Positions 18,415-27,032 of a DNA stretch of 64,000 nucleotides are shown piece by piece (within the stretch, counting starts at the first letter, position 1; every line of letters begins with the position of its first letter). Source of the DNA: Telluria mixta (GTDB lineage Bacteria > Pseudomonadota > Gammaproteobacteria > Burkholderiales > Burkholderiaceae_D). Below the pieces are notes generated by a model that was not told the origin of the DNA, did not search any database, and saw nothing but the letters and a program-made list of their open reading frames with translations. The DNA lies in contig NZ_CP119520.1 of NCBI RefSeq assembly GCF_029223865.1, positions 6,014,001-6,078,000 on the forward strand, written 5' to 3'. Position numbers and translations under genes: made by a program.

Positions 18415-19368
18415 TCAGGTCGCCGGCTCGGGTTCCGGCGCCGGCGCGTCGCCCCCGCCCGGCGAACGCAGCTTGAGGTTCGCCGCCAGCATCGCCATGA
18501 ACAGCTGCGCCGCCGGACTCAGGGGCCGGCGCGGGTGCGACACCCCGACCATGCGCCGCACCAGGCGCGGCGACGTGATCGTGTGCGCGCGCAAGGTGCC
18601 TTCGTCCAGCTCGCGGTGCACCGCGACGCGCGGGACGATGGTCGCCACCCGGCTCCGCTCGACCAGCATGATCGTGGCGACCAGCAGGTCGAGCTCGAAC
18701 CTGGGCTGGAGTTCGATGCCCTCGCTTTCCGCGAAACTGTCGATCGTGGCCCGCAGGCCGTGACCGCGGGTCGGCAGCACCAGCGGGAGATCGAGTGCGA
18801 TCAGCTCGCGCAGGCTCAGGCTGTCGGGCACCCCCGCGTTCGCACCCGTACCGAGTGCGGCGCCGGTAATCAGGATCATCTCTTCGTCGACGATGTACTC
18901 GACGTCCAGCGCCAGCGGGCGCCGCGGCTTGTTGATGATGGCCGCATCCAGCCGCCCCGCCGTCACCCGATCGATCAGCGCACCCGTGTAACCGTCCGCC
19001 ACCGACACGCTCACCTCCGGGTAGCGGCTGGAAAACTCGGACAATGTATCGACCAGCACGCCTTCGGTGACCGAGGCGACCAGGCCGATGCTGATGTGGC
19101 CGTGGATCCCGTCGCTGCTCTGCATCTGTGCGTAGGCACTCGAAAAGTCGCGCATGATCGGCAGAAACAGCTTGTACATCTGGCGCCCGGCCGCGGTCGG
19201 CACCATACCCTGCTTGGTGCGCTCGAACAGCCGCTGGCCGACCTGCTCCTCCAGCCGCGCGATCTGCATGCTCAGCGCCGGCTGCACGATGTTCATCCGG
19301 TGGGCGGCGCGCGTGACCGTGCCCTCCTCGATGAGGGCGATGAAGTAGTTAATCTGGCGGAATTCCAT
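18415..19368 (-). CDS. LysR-type transcriptional regulator (HmfR-like)
   Basis: A 317-residue LysR regulator. The N-terminal winged helix is MEFRQINYFIALIEEG, then AAHRMNIVQPALSMQIARLE. The effector domain spans about residues 90-300. About 17 C-terminal residues are Pro/Ala/Glu rich. It faces the furoate operon convergently and is the only regulator next to it, so it probably controls the MFS-to-hmfE transcript in response to a furan acid or CoA ester. LysR genes usually sit next to their target promoter; here the target would be 10 kb away at 8.1 kb, unless it acts on the divergent SGNH-hydrolase promoter. Confidence 0.82.
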   Translation of the reverse strand: MEFRQINYFIALIEEGTVTRAAHRMNIVQPALSMQIARLEEQVGQRLFERTKQGMVPTAAGRQMYKLFLPIMRDFSSAYAQMQSSDGIHGHISIGLVASVTEGVLVDTLSEFSSRYPEVSVSVADGYTGALIDRVTAGRLDAAIINKPRRPLALDVEYIVDEEMILITGAALGTGANAGVPDSLSLRELIALDLPLVLPTRGHGLRATIDSFAESEGIELQPRFELDLLVATIMLVERSRVATIVPRVAVHRELDEGTLRAHTITSPRLVRRMVGVSHPRRPLSPAAQLFMAMLAANLKLRSPGGGDAPAPEPEPAT

Positions 19369-19448
19369 GACCGTTCATCTTAACCGATGCGCGCGCAGCC
19401 AGGAGGCCAGGCCGATCCCTTTTACGTGACAAATCAAATGAAAAAAGT

Positions 19449-19478
19449 TTGAGTTGAATCAATGCTGCGGCATGATAC
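19449..19478 (+). promoter_or_regulatory. Candidate sigma-70 promoter for the SGNH hydrolase gene
   Basis: TTGAGT and TGATAC lie 18 bp apart in the AT-rich part of the 145-bp gap between the divergent LysR and SGNH hydrolase genes, 35 bp before the ATG at 19514. The match is moderate and was read by eye. Confidence 0.3.
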
Positions 19479-19513
19479 CGGTCAGTGCACAATATCCATA
19501 AACGGAGGCCACC

Positions 19514-20350
19514 ATGCCGCACATCTACAAACCCGAGGAGCGCTGGGACAACGCCGACATCGGCTACCCGTCCGCGCTCGCCATCGGCGATTCCTGGTTC
19601 TGGTACGTCAACAACAATATTCTCGGCACGATGATCCATCATCCCGCCCTGTCCGACGACTACCGCAACCTCCAGCTCGTGGGCTACAACGGTGCGCGCC
19701 TGCGGGATTATGTCGGCGACGGCAAGTATGCCGACACGCTCGAGCATTTCCTCCGTCCGGGCTTCGTGGAAGGGTTCGCGGCGTTCTACATCAGCGGGGC
19801 CGGCAACGATGCGGTCGACATCGACCTCGCGCTGTTCGACCATCGCCCGCCCGGGACCGATGCGCACGGCTGGATCGACGCGCACGGCATGGACGACATG
19901 CTGTTCCGGCTGCGCCAGGCGCTCACGCGGCTGATCGCCCAGATCCGCGTCGCGAAGCACGCCAGCGCCAGCCTCGCGCCCATCTTCGTGCACGGCTACG
20001 ATTATCCCGTGCCGGACGGCCGGGGATTCGAGTTCGGGCTGATCCACGCCGGGCCCTGGCTCGCGCCGGCGCTGGACCGGCGCGGCGTCCCGCCGGACAT
20101 GGCGCTGCGCAGCGAGATCGCGCGCCTCCTGATCGACCGCCTGAACGAGGACCTGCTCGTACCGCTGGCGGCCGTGACGCCGGGCGTCGTGTACATCGAC
20201 AGCCGCGGCATTCTCCCGCGCGACCACACTTACCGCGATTACTGGTCGAACGAAATGCACCCGACGAACCTGGGCTTCCGGCGCATCTTCGAGCACGCGT
20301 GGCTGCCCAGGCTGTACGAACACGGCATCGCGCTGCGGCCGTTTCCGTAG
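19514..20350 (+). CDS. SGNH/GDSL-type hydrolase
   Basis: A 278-residue protein with the blocks of the SGNH hydrolase fold: the nucleophile Ser in ALAIGDSWFWY (block I, about residue 27), the Asn block SGAGNDAVD (about 97), and the C-terminal Asp/His block SNEMHPTNLGFRRI (about 253). It has no signal peptide and starts after a strong GGAGG site. It probably hydrolyses esters, with unknown substrate. Its stop is 10 bp from the convergent TonB-receptor stop. The GDSW (not GDSL) form and the opening PEERWDNADIGYP are characteristic but I cannot name a subfamily. Confidence 0.75.
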   Translation: MPHIYKPEERWDNADIGYPSALAIGDSWFWYVNNNILGTMIHHPALSDDYRNLQLVGYNGARLRDYVGDGKYADTLEHFLRPGFVEGFAAFYISGAGNDAVDIDLALFDHRPPGTDAHGWIDAHGMDDMLFRLRQALTRLIAQIRVAKHASASLAPIFVHGYDYPVPDGRGFEFGLIHAGPWLAPALDRRGVPPDMALRSEIARLLIDRLNEDLLVPLAAVTPGVVYIDSRGILPRDHTYRDYWSNEMHPTNLGFRRIFEHAWLPRLYEHGIALRPFP

Positions 20351-20360
20351 GCGCAGGCGC

Positions 20361-22697
20361 TCAGAAACCCCCGCCGCCGCCTCCACCTCCACCTCCGCCG
20401 GGGCCGAATCCGCCACCGCCATTGCCGTAGCCGCCAGGGGCGCCGCCAGCACCGCCGTCTCCGCGGCCGCCGCGGAACATGCCGCGGTTGCCGTTGCGCA
20501 GGCGGTCGTCGCCCGTCACGCCGCCCCACTGGTAGCGCAGCCCGATCTGGACGATGCGCGGCTGGCTCACATTGAGCGTATGCAGCCGGAGCACCTCGTT
20601 CTCGATGTCGCTTTCCATGTTCCCGGTGTGGAACACGTTGTTCACGTTCAGGTTCAGCGACAGGCGCGGCGTGATGCGGTGCATCCACGTGAAATTCGTC
20701 ATCGTGACGGCGCTGTTGATGCCCTGGCCGTTCAGGGTGGCACCGTTGCGGTTGACGCTCAGCTGCAGCGATTCCATGCCCACCTGGTACGCGAGCCGCA
20801 GCTTGATGTTCTCCCGGTGGTTCGTCTGCTCCACGCCCGTCATGCTGGTTGCGAAGTTGGAGATGCGCTGGCGCTTTTCGTTGGCCAGCGTGGCGCCCAG
20901 GTTGGCCGACAGCCCCTGCACGAACAGCTGGCGCACGTTGAAATTCAGGTCGACGCCGACGGAATCGTTGGTCCCGAAGTTGATGGGTGACGTCACGATC
21001 ACGTTCGGATCGCTTGCAAGCGCATAGCTGCGGTTGCCGATCACCGGCGACTCGCGCCGCTTGAACAGGACGAAGCTGCTGTCCACGCCGAACAGGCGGT
21101 CGCGGTAGGCCAGCTCGACGTTATCGTTGTTCACCGGCTGCAGGTGCGGGTTGCCCTGGCGTGCGCTGAAGTCGCTGAGGTAGACGAGGTTCGGGTTCAG
21201 GTCGCGCTCGTTCGGCCGCGCGATGCGGCGCGAGGCGCGGAACTGCAGCATGCCGTCGGTGCCGATGTCGCGCGTCACGTAAAAGCTCGGCAGCCAGTTC
21301 ATGTAGTAGTACTTGTCCTGTTCGTTCAGCAGGGGCTGGTGGACGTCGAGCTCCGTATACTCGCCGCGCAGGCCGCCCTGGATGCTGAGGTTCGCGGCCA
21401 GCTTCGTGGACAGGATGCCGTAGATGGCCGCATTGCGGTCGTTCGATTCGAAATCGCTGATGCGGCTCGCCACCGGCACGTAGTCGCCCGTGACCGGGTC
21501 CTGGCCAAGATAGTTGGTCGGATTGCTGGTCTTGCTGTCCGCGACCTTCGCCCCGGCTTTCAGGTGCCACGTATCCCACACGTTGCGCTCGTAGTCGACG
21601 GAGATGTCGAGGATGCGGTTGCGCCGGTCGGTCGAGCGCAGGCTGTTCGCGATGAACGGCGTCGGGCGCAGGCGGTAGTCGTAGAAGACGTCCGAATCGG
21701 AATGGTTGTCCTGGCCCGTGTAGCGCAGGTCGAACTTCAGGTCTTCGCCCGGCACGCCGCTCTTGTGGTCGTACGATGCGCCGATGCCGAAGTTCTCGGC
21801 CGGCGAGCGGCTTTGCGACCGGCTCGTGTAGTCGGCCAGCGGGGACTGGTCCGCCGCGAAGCGCCGGGTCGACGTCGTGCTGTCGTTCTCGTTGCGGATC
21901 TTCGAATAGCTGACCGTCGCACCGGCCTGGTCGCGCTCGCCGACGTTGTACGTGAGCGTGGATGCGAGATTCAGCGACTTCGACCGCCCCTGGCTGTTGC
22001 CCACCGAGTCCTGCGCATCCCTCACGGCGCCGGTGCCCGGGTCGAGGTCTTGCCGCTGCGATTCGCGGTGGCTGTTGCGCACCGTTTCGCGCACGCCGAT
22101 GTTGCCGGAGATCGAGTACGGGCCTTCCGCGTGCTCGCCGTTCAGGAAGGCGTTGCCGCGGCCTTCCGTCCCTTTGTTGACGCTCATGTTGGCGCGCGAG
22201 CCGGCCTTGCGGTTGCGCTTGAGGACGAGGTTGATGATCGGCCCGCTGCCGCCCTCGTTGCCGAACTCGGCGCCGGGCACGTTGACCACCTCGATGGATT
22301 CGATGGCCTCGGCCGGGAACGCGTTCAGCGCGTCGCCCCGGTTCTGGCCCTGGAACTGGGCGTCGCGCTTGCCGTTGACCATGATCTGCACGTTCTGGTT
22401 GCCGCGCAGCGCCACGTTGCCGTCCTGGTCGACCGTGACGGACGGCACGTTGTTGAGGATGTCGGCGGCGGACGCGTTGCTGACGCTGATGTCGTTCTTG
22501 AGGTCGTAAACATCGCGGTCGACCTTGTTGGTCGGACGCGTCGCGACCACCTCCACGGTCGCGACGCCGTCGTCGGACTTCGTGTCCGGCGCGGTCTTGA
22601 CGGCGGGCGGCGCCGTTTGTGCGAACGACGCCGGTATCGCGAAACAGGTAACGAAAAAGGCGGGAAGGACTTTCAGCGTGTGCTTGGTCGGAATCAT
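20361..22697 (-). CDS. TonB-dependent outer-membrane receptor with glycine-rich C-terminal tail
   Basis: A 778-residue receptor. Residues 1-27 are a signal peptide (MIPTKHTLKVLPAFFVTCFA then ASFAQ). A plug domain follows (VEVVATRPTNKVDRDVYDL, then NNVPSVTVDQDGNVALRG, QIMVNGKR, AIESIEVVNVPGAEF). A 22-strand-type barrel ends near IVQIGLRYQW. This is the CarO/FecA-like branch with a carboxypeptidase-free N-terminus. After that last strand come about 47 extra residues, mostly Gly, with the final residue Phe. The ligand is unknown. The gene is downstream of the secreted TPR-type protein gene on the same strand with a 78-bp gap. Confidence 0.85.
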   Translation of the reverse strand: MIPTKHTLKVLPAFFVTCFAIPASFAQTAPPAVKTAPDTKSDDGVATVEVVATRPTNKVDRDVYDLKNDISVSNASAADILNNVPSVTVDQDGNVALRGNQNVQIMVNGKRDAQFQGQNRGDALNAFPAEAIESIEVVNVPGAEFGNEGGSGPIINLVLKRNRKAGSRANMSVNKGTEGRGNAFLNGEHAEGPYSISGNIGVRETVRNSHRESQRQDLDPGTGAVRDAQDSVGNSQGRSKSLNLASTLTYNVGERDQAGATVSYSKIRNENDSTTSTRRFAADQSPLADYTSRSQSRSPAENFGIGASYDHKSGVPGEDLKFDLRYTGQDNHSDSDVFYDYRLRPTPFIANSLRSTDRRNRILDISVDYERNVWDTWHLKAGAKVADSKTSNPTNYLGQDPVTGDYVPVASRISDFESNDRNAAIYGILSTKLAANLSIQGGLRGEYTELDVHQPLLNEQDKYYYMNWLPSFYVTRDIGTDGMLQFRASRRIARPNERDLNPNLVYLSDFSARQGNPHLQPVNNDNVELAYRDRLFGVDSSFVLFKRRESPVIGNRSYALASDPNVIVTSPINFGTNDSVGVDLNFNVRQLFVQGLSANLGATLANEKRQRISNFATSMTGVEQTNHRENIKLRLAYQVGMESLQLSVNRNGATLNGQGINSAVTMTNFTWMHRITPRLSLNLNVNNVFHTGNMESDIENEVLRLHTLNVSQPRIVQIGLRYQWGGVTGDDRLRNGNRGMFRGGRGDGGAGGAPGGYGNGGGGFGPGGGGGGGGGGGF

Positions 22698-22775
22698 CGA
22701 ACAGGTTCAGGTGAGTGGAAACGCCGGTGCATGAACTTGTGTTCCTTCGACCGCCCGCAAAAGTTCCAACTTTTT

Positions 22776-24572
22776 TTAGCGGCTGACCGGCGCGTTCAGC
22801 AATGCCTTGGACGGATCCGGGTTCTGGATCAAGGTATCGAGATAGCCCCGGGCGTCCTCCAGCCCCGCATTGTATTCGACGTCGCGCATCACGCTGACCT
22901 GGTCGATCGTCCATTCGCTGAAGCCGCCCGCATCCGGCACGAGGCGCATTTCCGCCGTGATGTCGGCCAGGGTCAGACCGGCATCGAGGCGGCGCTGGAA
23001 TGCCGTCGCCCACGCGGCCGTGGCCGGATCGCGGATGTCGTTCTGCAGCGTGCGGAGGATGTGCTCGGCCCGGGGCGCGTCGACCTGGTAGCAATACGCG
23101 AGCACCGCCGCACGGGCCAGCGGGCGCGAATCGCGCGCGGTGCGCCAGGCGGCCAGCACGCCGTCCAGCGCTTCGCGGCTGGGCTTGCCGTCGGCCAGCA
23201 GCGCCAGGTCCAGTGTCGCCAGCGCGACGGCGCCCGAACCCGGATCGCGCTCGCGCGCCTGCGCGAGGCTGGCGCGGGCGGCATCGAGGTGGGCAGCACG
23301 TGCGCCGGCGTCAAGACGCGCGGCCAGCTTCAGGTGGGCCCGTGCCAGCAGCAGCGGCGCGTCGGCGCCGGCATCCGCACGGCGCGCCGCCCGCTCCAGC
23401 CACGGCAGCGCGGCGGCCGGGTCGCCCCAGTCGACGCGGGCACGGCTCAGCGCCAGCTGGCCCGCCTCCACGTTCGGCACGGCGCCAGCGTCGGCCGTCA
23501 GCGTGCGCAGCAGCGTTTCCCCTTGCGCGCGGGCGGGACAGGCCTTGAGCGCCGCATCGGCCAGCATGAAGCCGCCGGACGTCGCGGACATCGTCGTGAT
23601 GGCGACCTCGGGGCGTGGGCCCGGCGGCTGCTCGACGCGCATCACCTCGGCCGCGCGCAGCCGGTAGCGCCACAGCGCCGTCGACGCATCGCCCGCGTCC
23701 AGCCCGAACGCGTCGCGCAGGGCGGCCGCCGGGTCGGTGCCGTGGTGGACGGCATTCAGGAACGTCCCCAGCTTCTTGCGCCGTTCGCCCGAACCGAGGA
23801 TGTAGTGCGCGAGAATCCAGGACCGCGCCTCGAACTCCACGCCCGCAGCCCTGCGCCGCGTGTCGGACAGGTTCGCGAACGGACGCGGTCCGAGCATGTC
23901 CGCGTAATCGAGATTGTAGCGGTGGCCCTGGTCGAGGAAATAGAAGTAACGGCCCACGCCCGGCGGCGTGCGGCCGATCACCATCTGCGTCGTACCGAAA
24001 CGCACGCCCGCGAAATAATTCGCGAAACCTTCGACCCAGGCCGACGGGCTGCGCACGTCCGTGTGCCGGTACAGGAAGTGGCGCGCATACGCTTCCGACA
24101 CGTAGGCGAGGCCTTCATCCAGCGGGGTCTTGGCGAGTTTGTCGTCGTCGATGGCGGTCAGCGGCGCCGTGCGCACGAGGAAGCCCTGGGTGCCGTCCGT
24201 GCAATCGCGGAACAGCGCGATGCCGTTGGCCGGGCGGTCCGCGGCCACGCGGTCCAGGTCGCGCGGGTCGTTCAGGTAGACGAGGTTCAGCTTCGCCTCG
24301 GCGCCCGCCGACTTCGGACGGTAGTCGTCCGTGTACACACGCAGGAGGCTGTCGAGGCGCTCCAGGTGCTCCACGAGCCGGGCCACGTCCTCGCGCGGCG
24401 CATCGGACAGGACGATCACGTGGGCGCTCTCCGCCCGCACCCATGGCGACGTGCTCCGCTGCCCCGTGACGACGATGCTTTGCGGTCCCGCGTCCTCTGC
24501 GAAACAGCCGCCGCCCACGAGCGCACAGACGGCAGCGACGGCCGCCGCCGACCCTTTGAATGGTGAACCCAC
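22776..24572 (-). CDS. Secreted TPR-type protein with a peptidase-MA-like (DUF1570-like) N-terminal half
   Basis: A 598-residue exported protein; the GTG start at 24572 has AAGGAG 9 bases upstream. Residues 1-25 are a signal peptide (AAAVAAVCALVGGGCFA; the Cys lacks a proper lipobox). Residues 45-290 resemble the peptidase-MA-like region, with LDEGLAYVSEAYARHFLYRH and SAWVEGFANYFAGV in the positions of the zinc-binding helix and downstream Glu. HExxH itself is missing, so it is probably not an active metallopeptidase. Residues 330-560 are Ala-rich helical repeats of TPR/Sel1 type. Function unknown. It lies upstream of the TonB receptor on the same strand and may share a transcript. Confidence 0.6.
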   Translation of the reverse strand: MGSPFKGSAAAVAAVCALVGGGCFAEDAGPQSIVVTGQRSTSPWVRAESAHVIVLSDAPREDVARLVEHLERLDSLLRVYTDDYRPKSAGAEAKLNLVYLNDPRDLDRVAADRPANGIALFRDCTDGTQGFLVRTAPLTAIDDDKLAKTPLDEGLAYVSEAYARHFLYRHTDVRSPSAWVEGFANYFAGVRFGTTQMVIGRTPPGVGRYFYFLDQGHRYNLDYADMLGPRPFANLSDTRRRAAGVEFEARSWILAHYILGSGERRKKLGTFLNAVHHGTDPAAALRDAFGLDAGDASTALWRYRLRAAEVMRVEQPPGPRPEVAITTMSATSGGFMLADAALKACPARAQGETLLRTLTADAGAVPNVEAGQLALSRARVDWGDPAAALPWLERAARRADAGADAPLLLARAHLKLAARLDAGARAAHLDAARASLAQARERDPGSGAVALATLDLALLADGKPSREALDGVLAAWRTARDSRPLARAAVLAYCYQVDAPRAEHILRTLQNDIRDPATAAWATAFQRRLDAGLTLADITAEMRLVPDAGGFSEWTIDQVSVMRDVEYNAGLEDARGYLDTLIQNPDPSKALLNAPVSR

Positions 24573-24653
24573 GATCCCGGACTCCTTGACAGTATTTACG
24601 AACGTACAACCCTGTCATTCTACCGGGATCGTTGCTTTCTGCACATTATATAT

Positions 24654-26549
24654 TCAGTGCCGAGTCTCCGATGGCGGCCGCCCCCTCCCGGATTGCCGGC
24701 CCGTCGGCGGCTGGGCCGGCGCGGGTGTCCGCTCGGGCCGCGCCTTCGGGACGACGGCCGTGATCCGCACGTCCTTCAGCCGCCACCCCGCGTCCGCCAA
24801 CGAGAGCTCCGACTGCCCTTCGATGCGCACGGGCCGCCCGTTGATCAGCGTATGCGCCGAGCGCCAGGCGACGACTGCCTGCGGCGTACCGGGCACGTCC
24901 GGCGCGATGCCGTGCACGGTTGCCCCAGCGATGACGAGCTCCCCGAAGTGCGCCGCGCCGTCCGGGCGGAGCGCGCCGTCGGCCCCGTCCGGACGCTGGC
25001 CCGCCGCGCAGGCACACGCGCCGGCCAGGGTGCCGTCCAGGTTCGCGAACAGCGTCGGCACGTGCTGGCGCAGCGCCAGGTAGCGCCGTGCCTGCGTCGC
25101 GCCATGCTCCCACAGCGCGGCGCGCAGGGCCGGGTCGCGGTCCAGCTTGGAGTTCGCGCCCAGCGGCATGCCGGCCGCCGCCTCGACGGCCATGCCGTCC
25201 ATGACGATGCGGTCGACCTGCACCAGCTTGTCGCGCCGCTGCGCCGCCGCGCTTGCGGGGGCGGCATCGTCACCGCGGCCGCTTTCCATGCGGCGGTTGA
25301 TCGCATCGACGAAGCCCAGTTCCTGGTTCAGCGCGAGGTTGCCGGCCAGCGCATTGCGCAGGTCCCAGATCTCGCCGCCGTTGAAGGCGATGTGCGCCCC
25401 GCCTGTATCGAGCCTGGCCTGGGTCGGGTTGATCTGCACCACCCAGATGGCGTCGGGTTTTCTCGCGTCGTCCGCGACGCCGGACAGGAAGTTGCGGATC
25501 GGCGGGTTCTGGGAGAACAGGCCGTCCCACAGGGTCAGCGTACGTGCGGCGAGTGTCGTCTCGTCGAGGCCCGGCACCTCGTGCGCCTGGAACAGCCAGG
25601 GGACGGCGGCGGAGGCCAGCACGGCATCGATCGAGATGCCGCCATCGCCCGGCGCCCGCTCGGAACTGAACGCGACGAACTCACCCTCGTGCAGCTCCAC
25701 GGCGCCCAGCAGCAGGCGCGGGATCGGGCGCAGGGCGCGCCGCACGGCATCCGCGAGTTCGCCCAGCGCCTCGGCATCGAAGCGGACGGCGGGCGGGTGC
25801 CATCGTTCCAGCGCGGCGTGCAGCAGGCTGCCGGGCGGCACGCCGATCTGCGCCATGCGCGCGCGCAGGCGATCAAAGGCGCCGAGCTTGTCGGCGATCC
25901 TGCGCTCGACCGCGCCCCGGTCGGCCCGGTAGCGCTCCTGGCAAGGGGCCGTGGGCGGGAACATGGTCGCCTCGAGGTCGCTGCGCAACCAGCGCTCCAC
26001 CTCGGTCGGAATGCTGGCGAACTCCCCCAGCAACGCGACGAGGGGCCAGTCCACGCCTGGGCCCAGCAGGTCGGGCAGCGAAAAGAAGCCGGGACGCATC
26101 CACGGGTTGTCCGGCCCGAGCATGCGCGCGAGCGCGGGCCACACGGTCGCGTTCCACCACGTCATGCCGGCAAGCGGCAACACGTATGGACTGGACTTGA
26201 CGTCCCACCCGGCCAGCCCGGCCATATCGGCCAGGCCGCGGCAGACGTGGTTGACCGTGGCTTCAGCGATGCCGAGCGCGGAATTGCCCTGCCAGAACGC
26301 ATCCAGCCGCCGCCCCGCCTCGGGCGCGCCGCCGGTGATGAAACCGTACCAGCCGAGCAGCGCGCTGATGGCGCCGCCGGACGTGCCGCTGATCGCGACG
26401 AGCGCCATGCGGTCGCCTGCATTCTCGTCGACCTTGTCCTCGTCGGCGCGGTTGTCGAACGCTTCCAGCAGGATGGGAAGGACGCCGCCCGTGTACGCGG
26501 CGTGGCTGCCGCCGCCCTGGCAGGCGATTGCGATGTGATTGGTTGCCAT
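24654..26549 (-). CDS. Patatin-like phospholipase/acylhydrolase
   Basis: A 631-residue protein with the patatin catalytic layout: oxyanion loop QGGGSHAAYTGGV (about residue 10), nucleophile in ISGTSGGAISALL (Ser at about 54), and the catalytic Asp in LWDGLFSQNPPI. The C-terminal 200 residues are an extra domain without a recognised motif, ending in a basic, Pro/Arg-rich tail. I chose the ATG at 26549 over one five codons upstream because GGGAGG precedes it. No signal peptide or membrane helix is seen. Patatins cleave acyl chains from lipids. It is divergent from the small basic protein at 26679. Confidence 0.78.
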   Translation of the reverse strand: MATNHIAIACQGGGSHAAYTGGVLPILLEAFDNRADEDKVDENAGDRMALVAISGTSGGAISALLGWYGFITGGAPEAGRRLDAFWQGNSALGIAEATVNHVCRGLADMAGLAGWDVKSSPYVLPLAGMTWWNATVWPALARMLGPDNPWMRPGFFSLPDLLGPGVDWPLVALLGEFASIPTEVERWLRSDLEATMFPPTAPCQERYRADRGAVERRIADKLGAFDRLRARMAQIGVPPGSLLHAALERWHPPAVRFDAEALGELADAVRRALRPIPRLLLGAVELHEGEFVAFSSERAPGDGGISIDAVLASAAVPWLFQAHEVPGLDETTLAARTLTLWDGLFSQNPPIRNFLSGVADDARKPDAIWVVQINPTQARLDTGGAHIAFNGGEIWDLRNALAGNLALNQELGFVDAINRRMESGRGDDAAPASAAAQRRDKLVQVDRIVMDGMAVEAAAGMPLGANSKLDRDPALRAALWEHGATQARRYLALRQHVPTLFANLDGTLAGACACAAGQRPDGADGALRPDGAAHFGELVIAGATVHGIAPDVPGTPQAVVAWRSAHTLINGRPVRIEGQSELSLADAGWRLKDVRITAVVPKARPERTPAPAQPPTGRQSGRGRPPSETRH

Positions 26550-26678
26550 AAGACCTCCCGGCACAAGGGTTGTCGTCAGCCTCCCGCATCGTTAGGCAGG
26601 ACGCGGCGCGCGCGGTTCCCTATTGCTTTATTGAAATGCGTCACGAATAATAGAGAGACAATCATTCTCGACCGCACC

Positions 26679-27029
26679 ATGAAGCAACCGGAAGACCTGA
26701 GCACGATCGAATTGCCGCTCGACGCGGCGCTGGCGAAAAAGCGCGGCCGTCCGCCGAAGGAGGACAAGCTCAGCGATGCCGAGCGGGCCCGCCGCTACCG
26801 CGCCCGCCAGAAGATGCGGCCGAAAGGCGCGTGGAATTACGACCAGGTCACGACACAGACGCGCACGGAGATCGAACGCCTGCTGGGCAGCGCGTCGTCG
26901 CGGCCTGCCGGGGAAGCGGAATTGGTGGCGCAATGGGCATACGGCATGTTCCTGCTGTGGGACCGCGTGACGGCCCAGCGCCAGCAGGCAGCCGACCGGG
27001 ACGCGTTGCTGGCGCTCGTCTCCGGCTGA
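26679..27029 (+). CDS. Small basic protein with AT-hook-like motif
   Basis: A 116-residue protein I cannot name. Residues 22-33 are AKKRGRPPKEDK, whose RGRPP core is an AT-hook type minor-groove binding motif. It is followed by a charged helix LSDAERARRYRARQK. The second half is a plain amphipathic helical segment. This suggests a DNA-associated protein or small regulator. It is divergent from the patatin gene and convergent with fdhD (3 bp between stops). No strong ribosome site precedes the ATG (AGAGAGACAATC at a distance). Confidence 0.5.
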   Translation: MKQPEDLSTIELPLDAALAKKRGRPPKEDKLSDAERARRYRARQKMRPKGAWNYDQVTTQTRTEIERLLGSASSRPAGEAELVAQWAYGMFLLWDRVTAQRQQAADRDALLALVSG

Positions 27030-27032
27030 TCG

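Noticed and set aside
21144..24566. Very long open frame antisense to the TonB receptor and TPR-type protein genes; similar long antisense frames at 2795-5344, 9258-11993, 15159-16892
   Set aside because: They are mirror frames of high-GC genes, rich in Arg/His/Val without family motifs, while the opposite strand carries clear conserved proteins.
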